Source: Roseiarcus sp963764955
GTDB lineage: Bacteria > Pseudomonadota > Alphaproteobacteria > Rhizobiales > Beijerinckiaceae
DNA: 64,000 nucleotides
Assembly (NCBI GenBank): GCA_963764955.1
Contig: CAVXVE010000007.1
Span: 1 to 64,000 of the forward strand
Reading direction: 5' to 3'
The notes under the pieces are model-generated. The model worked only from the letters and a program-made list of their open reading frames with translations, made no database searches and was not told the DNA's origin. Below, piece by piece: positions 20,551-28,633 of this stretch. Numbering within the stretch: the stretch's first letter is position 1; each line of letters starts with the position of its first letter. Made by a program: the position numbers and the translations under genes.

Positions 20551-20772
20551 TCATTGCGCAGGCGCGGCGGGCGCAGGCGCCGGGGCCATTTCATGCATGT
20601 GATGGTGGTGATGGTGATGATGATGGTGATGGTGGTGATGATGATGGTGCATCGGCGGTTCGGCGGTCATCGGCGCTGTCCCGGCGGGCGCGCCGGTTGT
20701 CGTATCCTGCGCAACGGCATAACCGGCGAGGCCGAACGAGAGCGCGGCCGCTATGACAAGGGTCTTGATCAT
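20551..20772 (-). CDS. Small secreted poly-histidine peptide, probable metal binder
   Basis: The 73-residue product has a signal peptide (MIKTLVIAAALSFGLAGYAVA, cleavage before QD). A short Thr/Ala/Pro segment, 17 consecutive histidines (residues 42-58), MHEM and an Ala/Pro tail follow. ATG 20770-20772 is preceded by AAAGGAAG and is used in preference to the much longer frame upstream. The His codons alternate CAC and CAT irregularly, so the tract is not a simple triplet expansion at DNA level and looks selected as protein. A periplasmic Ni, Zn, Cu or Co buffer is the obvious inference. No metal transporter or regulator lies next to it. Confidence 0.8.
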   Translation of the reverse strand: MIKTLVIAAALSFGLAGYAVAQDTTTGAPAGTAPMTAEPPMHHHHHHHHHHHHHHHHHMHEMAPAPAPAAPAQ

Positions 20773-20967
20773 GCGAGAACTTCCTTTGGCTGAAGAGACC
20801 CCCGATGGGTCGTATCGGCCATTGTCGTGGATTGCGCATGAACTCTGGGTGAACCGCAACGGACCGACAAAAGGAAGTTGGCGCCGTCCGGCGCGGCGAG
20901 TTGTCCCGGCGACCCGGCCTTCCTTTGGATCGAAGCGGGCGAATCGGGCGCGAAAGGCGGTTAGGCG

Positions 20968-21856
20968 ATGGCGGTGATGAGCATGACGGGATTCGCCCGC
21001 GCCGCCGGAAGCAGCGCCCCCTGGCGCTGGGCGTTCGAGCTGAAAACCGTCAACGCCAAGGGGCTCGACCTTAGACTGCGTATGCCCGCGCCCTTCGATC
21101 GGGTTGAAACGGAAGCCCGGGCCCGGCTCGCCAAGGCGCTCGCGCGCGGGACCTGTTTCGGCACGCTCGCCGTCCAGCGGGAAGGCGCAGCGATCGAAGC
21201 GCGCATCGACGCGGTCGCGCTCGAATCGATCGCCGCCGCGGCGCGCGATGCGGCCCAGAAAGCCGGGCTTGCGCCGCCGACCATGGACGGGCTCCTCGCC
21301 TTGCGCGGGGTAGTCGAGACCGCCGAGGCGGGCGATGACGAGGCGTCGATCGCCGCGGCCTGCGTGGGCGCGCTCAAGAGTGTCGATGAAGCCATCGCCG
21401 CGCTCTCCGTCGGTGCGTCGGGGAGAGGGGAAGGCGCTCGCGGCATTGCTCAGCGACCGGCTAAAGAGCATCGCCGCGCTGGTCGAGGCCGCCGACACCA
21501 ATCCGGCCCGTCGCCCCGAAGCGGTCCGCGACCGGCTCGCCGAGAGCGTGGCGGCGCTTATGGGCTCCTCGCGCGGCCTCGACGAGAACCGCCTTTACCA
21601 GGAGGCGATCCTGCTCGCGGCGAAAGCCGACATTCGCGAGGAGCTCGACCGGCTCAAGACCCATGTCGGCGCCGCGCGCGCGCTTATCGAGGAGGGCGGG
21701 CCGATCGGCCGCCGGCTCGATTTTCTCTCCCAGGAGCTGGCGCGCGAGGCGAGCACCCTCTGCGCCAAGGCCAATGATGTGAGCTTGACGGCGCAGGGGC
21801 TTGAACTGAGGGCGCAAATCGAGCAATTCCGCGAGCAAGTGCAGAACGTGGAGTGA
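20968..21856 (+). pseudogene. yicC: YicC-family endoribonuclease, one frameshift
   Basis: YicC proteins are widely conserved endoribonucleases, and the gene is often next to gmk, as here. The first frame encodes the N-terminal domain (MSMTGFARAAG, FELKTVNAKGLDLRLRMP, GTCFGTLAVQ) up to about 21415. The remainder is in another frame: GEGKALAALLSDRLKSI, then DENRLYQEAILLAAKADIRE, EELDRLKTHV, GRRLDFLSQELAREASTL and the DUF1732-like tail. A single short indel near 21415-21430 in a GGGGAGAGGGG context explains the break. The C-terminal stop overlaps the region just before gmk. Given the clean resumption, a sequencing error is likely. Confidence 0.87.
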
Positions 21857-21867
21857 GATTCGAAGCG

Positions 21868-22515
21868 ATGGAGGCGAGCCGGCGAGGCATGATCCTGATT
21901 CTGTCTTCGCCATCCGGGGCGGGCAAGACCACGCTGACGCGGATGCTGATCGAGGACAGCACGCTCGATCTCACGCTCTCGGTATCGGTGACGACGCGCG
22001 AGCAACGCTCGTCCGAAGTCGACGGCGTCCACTATCATTTCGTCAAACGCGGCGAATTCGAGCGCATGAAGGCTGCGGGCGAACTGCTCGAATGGGCCCA
22101 GGTACATGGCAACGGCTATGGCACGCCCCGCGCGCCGGTGGAGAAGGTGCTGGCGCAAGGGCGCGACATGCTGTTCGACGTCGACTGGCAGGGCGCAAGC
22201 CAAGTGCGCGAACGGCTGGGCGACGATGTCGTCACCATCTTCGTCCTGCCGCCGTCGATGCGGGAATTGCGCCAGCGGCTCGAGCGTCGGGCGGAGGACA
22301 CCGCCGCCTCGATCGAAGCGCGGTTCGAGAGCGCGAAACGGGAGATCGAGCGGTGGCGCGATTATCACTACGTTGTCGTCAACGATGATCTAAAGCGGAC
22401 CTACCGCGACGTGAAGACGATCGTGGCAGCCGAGCGGCTACGCGTGAGGCGAATCCAGGCGGGGGTCGAGCAGCTGGTCGAGCGGCTGATGGGCGAGTGG
22501 GTTAAGAGTGAATAG
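21868..22515 (+). CDS. gmk: Guanylate kinase
   Basis: Gmk phosphorylates GMP to GDP. The 215-residue protein has the P-loop SSPSGAGKTTL near the N-terminus, the GMP-binding region SVSVTTREQRSSEVDGVHYHFV and the FxxxxxxGELLEWAQVHGNGYGTP motif. The tail is DVDWQGASQVRERL, then the lid and C-terminal helices. I chose ATG 21868 (MEASRRGMILIL); a GTG at 21853 overlapping the yicC stop is possible. The short spacing to yicC indicates an operon. Confidence 0.96.
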   Translation: MEASRRGMILILSSPSGAGKTTLTRMLIEDSTLDLTLSVSVTTREQRSSEVDGVHYHFVKRGEFERMKAAGELLEWAQVHGNGYGTPRAPVEKVLAQGRDMLFDVDWQGASQVRERLGDDVVTIFVLPPSMRELRQRLERRAEDTAASIEARFESAKREIERWRDYHYVVVNDDLKRTYRDVKTIVAAERLRVRRIQAGVEQLVERLMGEWVKSE

Positions 22516-22730
22516 CACCAGTATCTTGCAGGAGATTGTTGACGCGTTTCATTCGAGACGCATCGCCGCTCGCATGAAAACTTCCGCCGCGGAAGACGAA
22601 AACCGCGTTGGGGCCGCGGCCGCCGCACGCAAATCGGACGGACGGAATGCCTCAGCTGCGCAGCGAAAGCTGTTGCTGACGCCGCCCGAATATGCAGCTA
22701 TTGAGTTGTGGGGCGAAAGGGATCGACAAG

Positions 22731-23327
22731 ATGAACACCTGGGCGCCTTCCAGGCGGACGCGAATGGAGCGAATTGACGACGAAGCTGAAGCTCTGATCC
22801 GGGATCTCGGCGATCAGGCGTACCAGGAAGCGCGCCGAAGGGAGCATGAGGCCAGTTCCGAGTTCATCGCCGAAGACTGGGCGCTCGTCGCCCGGGCGGT
22901 CGCGCGCAAGACGGGCAGCCGCGTCGGCCTCAATCTCACGACCCAGCTGGAGATGAACACGTTCTTCGTGCTGGATCGCGAGCCGGGCGTGGCGCGGGAG
23001 GCTCGACCCCGTCCGGACCCGGAGGTGGCGCAGGCGCCGATACGCGAGCCAAAGCCCGTGGCCGTGGCCGCGCCCACGCCTCAGCCAGCGGCCGCGCCTA
23101 AGCCAGCAGCGGTCCCCACGCCTCAGCCGTTTCGGATCCAGTTTGTAGGCGCGACCACCGAGTCCGGACCAACCATATTGCGGGAGGACGAGATCCGGGC
23201 CTCCGACGTCTCCGCCGCGATCATCGCCGCCGCGATCGCCTCCTGGCCGCCCAAAACGATCGGCTTGCGCATTCTCGATCACGACGGGCACGAGGTTTTC
23301 GGCCGACAGAAGCCCGCCGGCCGATAG
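22731..23327 (+). CDS. Conserved hypothetical protein with Pro/Ala-rich middle
   Basis: The N-terminal ~65 residues (DEAEALIRDLGDQAYQEARR, SEFIAEDWALVARAVARKTG) are a helical, charged segment of a type widespread as small alphaproteobacterial proteins. Here it is followed by a proline/alanine linker (about 100-135) and a short C-terminal domain (ASDVSAAIIAAAIASWPPKT, LRILDHDGHEVFG). It has no signal peptide or membrane helix. ATG 22731 is chosen because the conserved part follows soon after it. The last block (IGLRILDHDGHEVF) resembles the end of DUF-type proteins that record hydrolase context. I assign no function. Confidence 0.65.
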   Translation: MNTWAPSRRTRMERIDDEAEALIRDLGDQAYQEARRREHEASSEFIAEDWALVARAVARKTGSRVGLNLTTQLEMNTFFVLDREPGVAREARPRPDPEVAQAPIREPKPVAVAAPTPQPAAAPKPAAVPTPQPFRIQFVGATTESGPTILREDEIRASDVSAAIIAAAIASWPPKTIGLRILDHDGHEVFGRQKPAGR

Positions 23328-23463
23328 GGGCTGCCGCGACGCCGGGCCGAGGTCGAATCGCCGCGTCGAAGTCAGCTAACTCGTTTCGCCCAAACTAAAA
23401 AGGGCGTCCGCAGCGAACTGGACAAAGCCTGCGAGCCATATCGGCCGGCTGGCGGCAAGTGGA

Positions 23464-24165
23464 TCAGAACGGCGGGTAATGATGATATTTTTGAAAGTAC
23501 ATTTCGGCCTCTTCTTGCCTGGCTTTCGCTTGAGCTTCGGTTCCGCTCAGCGCAAAATCCCTGGCTTCTTGCTGAAGCTTGGCGAATAGCACTTTGCCGA
23601 GACCTTCGCTTTCCTTGTTGGTTCGACCGAAACCGTTACCGGAGCCAGGAAAGACGATCGTAATCGCGCCGCCGTTCAATCCCTCGTTGCGCAAGTGACC
23701 GCCGACGACGGTCTCATGGCCGAGATCCCTGTGGAGAGCTATCGACGCCTCCCCCAGGCTACCGGCAGGGCCGACATCCCCGAAGCAGGCGTAACTGATG
23801 CGGATCCCCGCGATCACAACACCTATGTCGCCCTTACCAATACGGTGCCTGATCCAAAAATCTCCGGGAAGCACGAAGTAGTTGATCTCGTCAGCATCGA
23901 GCGAACTACCGTCCGCTTTACGAGTTGCGGTGGTCGCTTGCCCTGACGGATCTTCCTTATGCCCATGCGCATCAGGTATCGCGAACCGAGAGCCGTCCGT
24001 ATCGAGGGCCAATTTTGAATCGAAATAGATTTCCCCGTTCGGAAACTTGCACATGAAATTCTTGCCAAAGAAGACCTCTTCGATCGGCTTGGTCCGCGGA
24101 TCCGAAATCAGGCCCACGATGTCGTCGAGAATGAGAACCGGCAATCCTTGGGGCTGATAAGTCAT
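23464..24165 (-). CDS. Glycoside hydrolase family 75 (chitosanase)-like protein
   Basis: The core of this 233-residue protein follows the GH75 pattern: an initial DGSRFAIPDAHGHKEDPSGQ block, LDADEINYFVLPG, then GDIGVVIAGIRISYACFGDVG and LGEASIALHRDLG. In fungal GH75 chitosanases the catalytic Asp and Glu sit in a FGD...GEAS stretch, and both are present here. There is no signal peptide, so it may be cytosolic or exported by another route. The N-terminal VFFGKNFMCKFPNGEIYFDS and the polar C-terminal tail (QAKARQEEAEMYFQKYHHY) are not explained. Base composition is noticeably less GC-rich than the flanking genes, suggesting transfer. Confidence 0.6.
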   Translation of the reverse strand: MTYQPQGLPVLILDDIVGLISDPRTKPIEEVFFGKNFMCKFPNGEIYFDSKLALDTDGSRFAIPDAHGHKEDPSGQATTATRKADGSSLDADEINYFVLPGDFWIRHRIGKGDIGVVIAGIRISYACFGDVGPAGSLGEASIALHRDLGHETVVGGHLRNEGLNGGAITIVFPGSGNGFGRTNKESEGLGKVLFAKLQQEARDFALSGTEAQAKARQEEAEMYFQKYHHYPPF

Positions 24166-24550
24166 TTTCGCCTCACGATTTCCGTGGCGACCTATGGCGG
24201 AAAACCACGCCCCCGACAGTGACGTGGATCACAAGGCCGTTGGCGCCGGGGCGACCTTCCGCCGCCGTTTCCAACCGCCGGGATCAGGCCGACGGGTGAT
24301 GCGGTTTTGTGGGTATTCAGCCAAACCCGCCGCACATGTCGGGGTACCGCACAAGGCTCAACGGCCGGGGAAAAGCGCCCCGCTTCCAGACCCACCACGC
24401 AGGCCGGAGGCCCCCTCCGTCGACGCCCCCGATCCATGTCCAAGACTTGCGTTCTTCGCACGTATTATCGTCCAGCCGAGCCCTCAGGCCCGGAGGACGG
24501 CGGCCGCGTCGGTCAAGCAGAATTTCGCGCGCAAGGAACCGCTGTGAGGA
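24166..24550. other. Spacer between GH75-like and cyclase genes
   Basis: About 385 bp upstream of the GH75-like start and downstream of the cyclase stop. Several open frames cross it but none has a family signature or a good ribosome binding site. It should carry the promoter for the GH75-like gene. No RNA gene or clear hairpin terminator was seen. Confidence 0.4.
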
Positions 24551-25984
24551 TCACTCCGCCGCCGCGGCGGCCTCGCGTTCGCGAACCTCGAAGATCTCGA
24601 ACTCGTCGCTCAGTCCCCGAAGCTGCGAGGACCGCGGGGTCGTCCTGTAGCTCGATTCGCTCAATACCCGCGCGACCTCCGAGCTGTCGATGATCGGCTT
24701 GGTCGCCAGGATGGCGGTCGGGTCGGCGAGCTCGTTCACGCGCGAGGCGATATTGACCGTCTGGCCGAAATAATCCTGCCGGTCGTCTAGCATGACAGCG
24801 AGGCACGGACCCGAATGCAGCCCGATATTGAGCGCGAGGTCGTCGCCGCCGCGCTCCTCGTTGATCTTGCGCATCGCCTCGCGCATGCGCATCGCCGCCC
24901 GCAACGCCCGGTCGGGCGTGGGGAAGGTCGCCATCACAGCGTCGCCAATGGTCTTGACCACCGCGCCTCCCTCGGCCGAGACCGCTTCGAGCAGCGCGCC
25001 GAAGTGGCTGCGCACCAGATCGAAGGCCGCGAGGTCGCCGATCCGGTCATAGAGCGCGGTCGAGCCTCTGAGGTCGGTGAACAGGATTGTCAGGCTCGTG
25101 ATCTTGAACCGCTGCTCTGGATCGAACGTCCCGCTGCGATAAAGATCGCGGAACGCCTGATTGCTGAGCAGACGGGTTGCGGTCAGGAACGGCAGGCGAG
25201 GACTGGTCAGCTTGTCCATCTCCTCGCTATGGAGCCAGATTCCAGGCATCGTCCGGCGGGCGGTCTTGTTCTCGAACGAGATGCGCGCTGGCCCCGGCGC
25301 AATCTTGAGCGTGCCGTTTTGCGCATGGGCGTCGGCGAACACGAGCGACAGGTTGCGCCGCTCCCGGGTCTCCTCGCCCTCGACCTGAAGAAAGAGCGAC
25401 GAGTGGGTGACCGGGTCGAAGACGATCGCGAACCCTTTCGGCAGATTGAGCGACATCGCCGCCTTTTCGCCCGCGCCGAGCTCCATCACGTCGAGCGTCA
25501 CCCGTTGGATGGCGCTTTCGACGTCGTCAGGGGTGTCATTGCTCGAACTCCAGAAGATCTGGCGCATGTATTCGGCAAAGGGAAGCGAATCCGGATCGTG
25601 CGCGGCGATACGCCGCACGCCCGGATTGACGGTGAATGTGACTTCAACCAGCTTGTCGAGCGTCGGCTCGTAATCTTCCGCGCAAAGCGAGCAATAATAG
25701 TGCGCGTGATTGAGCGTCTTGAGCCCCATGCCCGCCTCGAGCACGCCCCCGCATCCCGGGCACAGCATGTTCCACGACATGTCGAACAGCCCGAGCCGCG
25801 CGGCATGAACGAAGCCGCCGATCGTCTCTTCCTCATCCAGACCATGCGCGTTGGCGTAAGTGACAGGATTGATCCGGTTGAGCAGCCGATCCTGGTCGTT
25901 TTCAACGGATGTCTTTAGGGCGTCAACCACCGCCGGATGGGCGGTTTGCCGCAAGAGGCCGAAGAGGGCATCTGTGTCAGCCAT
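24551..25984 (-). CDS. Adenylate/guanylate cyclase with N-terminal zinc-ribbon sensor region
   Basis: The C-terminal ~180 residues are a class III nucleotidyl cyclase domain. TILFTDLRGSTALYDRIGD carries the first metal-binding Asp, followed by GGAVVKTIGDAVMATFP with the second Asp, INIGLHSG-type and DYFGQTVNIASRVNEL. The N-terminal ~270 residues hold a four-cysteine zinc ribbon (LCPGCGGVLEA ... YYCSLCAEDY) and a domain like DUF5939 (TFTVNPGVRRIAAHD, DPVTHSSLFLQVEGEE). It has no membrane helix, so it should be a soluble cyclase responding to an unknown signal. The product (cAMP or cGMP) cannot be decided. It is monocistronic. Confidence 0.9.
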   Translation of the reverse strand: MADTDALFGLLRQTAHPAVVDALKTSVENDQDRLLNRINPVTYANAHGLDEEETIGGFVHAARLGLFDMSWNMLCPGCGGVLEAGMGLKTLNHAHYYCSLCAEDYEPTLDKLVEVTFTVNPGVRRIAAHDPDSLPFAEYMRQIFWSSSNDTPDDVESAIQRVTLDVMELGAGEKAAMSLNLPKGFAIVFDPVTHSSLFLQVEGEETRERRNLSLVFADAHAQNGTLKIAPGPARISFENKTARRTMPGIWLHSEEMDKLTSPRLPFLTATRLLSNQAFRDLYRSGTFDPEQRFKITSLTILFTDLRGSTALYDRIGDLAAFDLVRSHFGALLEAVSAEGGAVVKTIGDAVMATFPTPDRALRAAMRMREAMRKINEERGGDDLALNIGLHSGPCLAVMLDDRQDYFGQTVNIASRVNELADPTAILATKPIIDSSEVARVLSESSYRTTPRSSQLRGLSDEFEIFEVREREAAAAAE

Positions 25985-26244
25985 TGAATTTCCTCGATAA
26001 TGTGTTGGCGGCGATTAACCGTTGGCCGCCGCCAGCCGCCCACAACGCGGCGCCAGCAAATGCCCCCTCTATATAGGGACGATCCGACGCTCAGGAAGCA
26101 GAGTTGACCTGCGCCCGCAATCGGCCTGGCGCACCTTGGCTGCTAAACCATGCTTTGGAACAAATCAAGAACCTTTTCTCGAGCGCAGTGTTATCTCGCG
26201 GGCAATAGGTCAATCTTGCCCCTGGCGCGATACGAAACTTGCGG

Positions 26245-27108
26245 TCAAATCGACGCCAGAATCTGACGCGCAGCCTTCAGATGCGGAAGGTCAACCATCT
26301 TGCCATCCACGCCGAGGGCGCCCGCCTCCGGATTGGCCTCGAAAGCGGCGACGATCTTGCGCGCGTGCTCAATTTCGATTTCGGACGGCGCATAGGCGCG
26401 GTTGATGACGGCGACCTGATCGGGATGAATCGCCAGGCGCCCGACGAAACCGTCTCGCCGGGAGCGGCGGCAATCCTGTTCGAGGCCCTCGAGATCGCGA
26501 AAATCCGCGTAGAGCGTGTCGATCGCCGCGACCTCGGCGGCCGAGGCGGCGAACAGGCACTGTGCGCGCGCCAGTTCATAGGGAAACGTCCACGACCCGT
26601 CCGGCTCCTTGTTGTCGGTCGCGCCGAGCGCCGCGGAAAGATCTTCCGCGCCCCAGGTCAGGGCGATCAGCCGCGGATTCGCCGGCGCATAGGAGCCAAG
26701 CGCGAACATCGCTTTTGCTGTCTCCGTCGCGACGCTCGCCAGTTTGACTGAGCCCCGCGGCATGCCAGCCTTGGTCTCGAGCGCCTCGAGATAGTGATCG
26801 ATGCGCTCAAGGTCGGCTGCGCCATTGACCTTGGGGATCAGAAGCGCGTCGAGGCCCGGCTTGACGACCGCCGTGAGGTCGTCGAGCGCAAGCCCGGTGT
26901 CGAGCGCGTTGATGCGGACGGTGAGCAACCAGCCCCGTTTCGTGTCCGGGACGATCAGCCCGGCGACAAAGGCGCGGGCGGCGGCCTTTTGTGCGAGCGC
27001 AACGGAATCTTCGAGGTCGAGGATGAGCGCATGCGCGCCGCAATCCTTGGCGCGCGCGAATTTTCGTTCGGAATCGCCGGGGACGAACAGGAGCGAGCGC
27101 AGTCTCAT
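26245..27108 (-). CDS. CitE/HpcH-HpaI family CoA-ester lyase (malyl-CoA lyase-like)
   Basis: Proteins of this family cleave or form 3-hydroxyacyl-CoA esters such as malyl-CoA, using Mg-bound acidic residues. Visible features are MRLRSLLFVPGDSERKFARA, ALILDLEDSVALAQKAAAR (an Asp-Glu-Asp cluster), LLTVRINALDTG, LDALLIPKVNG, LIALTWGAEDLSAALGA and GFVGRLAIHPDQVAVIN. The length (287 residues from ATG 27108) is normal for CitE-like stand-alone lyases. The upstream ATG at 27132 adds eight residues and is possible. Substrate is uncertain: malyl-CoA, methylmalyl-CoA or citramalyl-CoA. No other genes of such pathways are adjacent. Confidence 0.85.
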   Translation of the reverse strand: MRLRSLLFVPGDSERKFARAKDCGAHALILDLEDSVALAQKAAARAFVAGLIVPDTKRGWLLTVRINALDTGLALDDLTAVVKPGLDALLIPKVNGAADLERIDHYLEALETKAGMPRGSVKLASVATETAKAMFALGSYAPANPRLIALTWGAEDLSAALGATDNKEPDGSWTFPYELARAQCLFAASAAEVAAIDTLYADFRDLEGLEQDCRRSRRDGFVGRLAIHPDQVAVINRAYAPSEIEIEHARKIVAAFEANPEAGALGVDGKMVDLPHLKAARQILASI

Positions 27109-27547
27109 TTCGCTTTCCGCAAATCGGGCCAATAGCGGCGCGCCCGCAACTCTGAAGCAGGCGAAGCGCTATGGCCAAGCAAAAAAGGCGACGATCAGCG
27201 GTCCTTGGCCAGCCTCGCGTTTTGCATAAGCCTCAAAGATATCCTCTATGAGATTGAAGTCTTGAACGGATCTGGCGCGCAGCTTCGCGTTCGGCGCCCC
27301 CTGACCTAAGGTCATTGTCTGATGGCTGCGGCCGGGTGGAGTGACGATCAGCGCCGCGTCATCGGCTCGCATCGCAAGAGTGCGTTTTTGCAAGCACTGA
27401 TTTCGGAATGTGGGCCGCGGATCACTACCGCGAGGTTGCATATCCGCATCCAAGCTTGTACCAACATTCGCTCTGCGTTAATCGCACGGTCCGGGCTGGC
27501 GCAGTTCGACGGCAAGGACCCCAAACCCGCTCGAGCGGAGACCGCTC
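27109..27547. other. Spacer upstream of the acyl-transfer cassette
   Basis: About 440 bp between divergent genes. A 94-codon minus-strand frame (27169-27453) exists, but it lacks a recognisable domain or a good start, so I do not call it. The segment 27430-27545 is AT-richer and is the natural place for the promoter of the downstream SGNH-FkbH-ACP-MBOAT cassette. Confidence 0.4.
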
Positions 27548-28558
27548 ATGAACGAAACAGTTTTCGGCGCCTCGTTGAAGCCCGAAACGGCGGGCAAGAA
27601 ACCGGCAGGCGCTTTCGGGAGTACGCCAATACTCTATATCTGCGTTGTTTTGGCAGTGGCGCTCGCTTCCTACGGATACTGGACTCGCACCCGCACCATT
27701 TTTGCCTGCAAGGCCGACGGGTACACCGCCGACCGGTACATCGCTTATTGCGACGCCGGGAATTACGCGGACTATGAGCACGGAGCCTTCTGGTTCGATC
27801 TTGAACCTGCGGCGCGACAGTACGCCAAGGACGCGGATGTCCTGTTTCTCGGCAACAGTCGCCTCCAGGTTGGATTCTCCACGGCTGCGACGGCAGACTG
27901 GTTCAAGCACGCATCCGCTCATTATTATCTGTTGGGGTTCAGCTATTTTGAGAACGCGTTGTTCGCCGAGGGCCTTCTCCGCAAATTGCGCCCTCGCGCC
28001 AATGTCTTTGTGATCAATGTTGACGATTTTTTCGATCTAGAAGAAACGGAGCCAGTCAAGTCTATTTGGCATGATCCGCAAGCGGAAGGTCGGTACGAAT
28101 CGAAGCGTTTCTGGCAGTCGGTCCACAAGGCGGTCTGCAAACCATTTGGCGCGCTTTGCGGCTCTCACGTTGTTACGTACCGCTCGCGGGAAACGGGGGC
28201 ATACGAGATGCGGACGCCGCGAGATATCTCGCCCGTTTCCTATGACGAGGGTGTCGATCAGAGCGTCGTTGACCGTGACACGGCCGCCGCAATAGACTTC
28301 GTAAAGCGGTTTGCCCAGGGTAAATGTGTCATTCTGACGATGGTGCCCTCTGTCGAGACAAAAATCGCAAAGGCGAACGCGATCGCAAAGAACCTGGGCG
28401 TTAAGCTGGTGACGCCTGGAATTCTGGAGGGTCTGCAAACCAAAGATGGATATCACCTGGATCAGCCGAGCGCCGAACGCTGGTCCCAAGCTTTTTTTCA
28501 AACAGCGGGGCCCGAAATTCGCTCGTGCCTCGAAAACCAGGGCGGAGCGCACTCCTAA
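27548..28558 (+). CDS. Membrane-anchored SGNH-like protein of the acyl-transfer cassette
   Basis: The 336-residue product has one N-terminal membrane helix (about 28-46, LYICVVLAVALASYGYW) and a large, presumably periplasmic domain. That domain has SGNH hydrolase features: block I with Ser104 in VLFLGNSRLQVGF and the C-terminal D300-x-x-H303 in TKDGYHLD. A middle Asn/His block is less clear. The architecture resembles DltD, AlgJ/AlgX and PatB-type partners that act beside MBOAT proteins at the outer face of the membrane. It is the first gene of the cassette, 75 bp before the FkbH-like gene. It could transfer or hydrolyse the acyl unit. Base composition is slightly less GC-rich than the next genes. 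Confidence 0.7.
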   Translation: MNETVFGASLKPETAGKKPAGAFGSTPILYICVVLAVALASYGYWTRTRTIFACKADGYTADRYIAYCDAGNYADYEHGAFWFDLEPAARQYAKDADVLFLGNSRLQVGFSTAATADWFKHASAHYYLLGFSYFENALFAEGLLRKLRPRANVFVINVDDFFDLEETEPVKSIWHDPQAEGRYESKRFWQSVHKAVCKPFGALCGSHVVTYRSRETGAYEMRTPRDISPVSYDEGVDQSVVDRDTAAAIDFVKRFAQGKCVILTMVPSVETKIAKANAIAKNLGVKLVTPGILEGLQTKDGYHLDQPSAERWSQAFFQTAGPEIRSCLENQGGAHS

Positions 28559-28633
28559 GGTTCCGGCATCCACTCACCGTTCAACCGATGGATCGTTCTT
28601 ATGCTGAATGGCGCCTCCCCCCGAAGTCCGACC

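Noticed and set aside
20590..20660. GTGATG-type tandem repeat as a possible CRISPR or microsatellite
   Set aside because: It encodes the His17 tract of a signal-peptide-bearing protein; CAC and CAT codons are irregularly mixed and there are no repeat-spacer units.
22508..22777. 89-codon plus-strand frame after gmk
   Set aside because: It starts inside the gmk end and overlaps the better hypothetical gene at 22731. It has no family resemblance, though a real small gene cannot be excluded.
27169..27453. 94-codon minus-strand frame upstream of the SGNH gene
   Set aside because: No clear ribosome binding site or domain, and it lies in the probable promoter region of the cassette.
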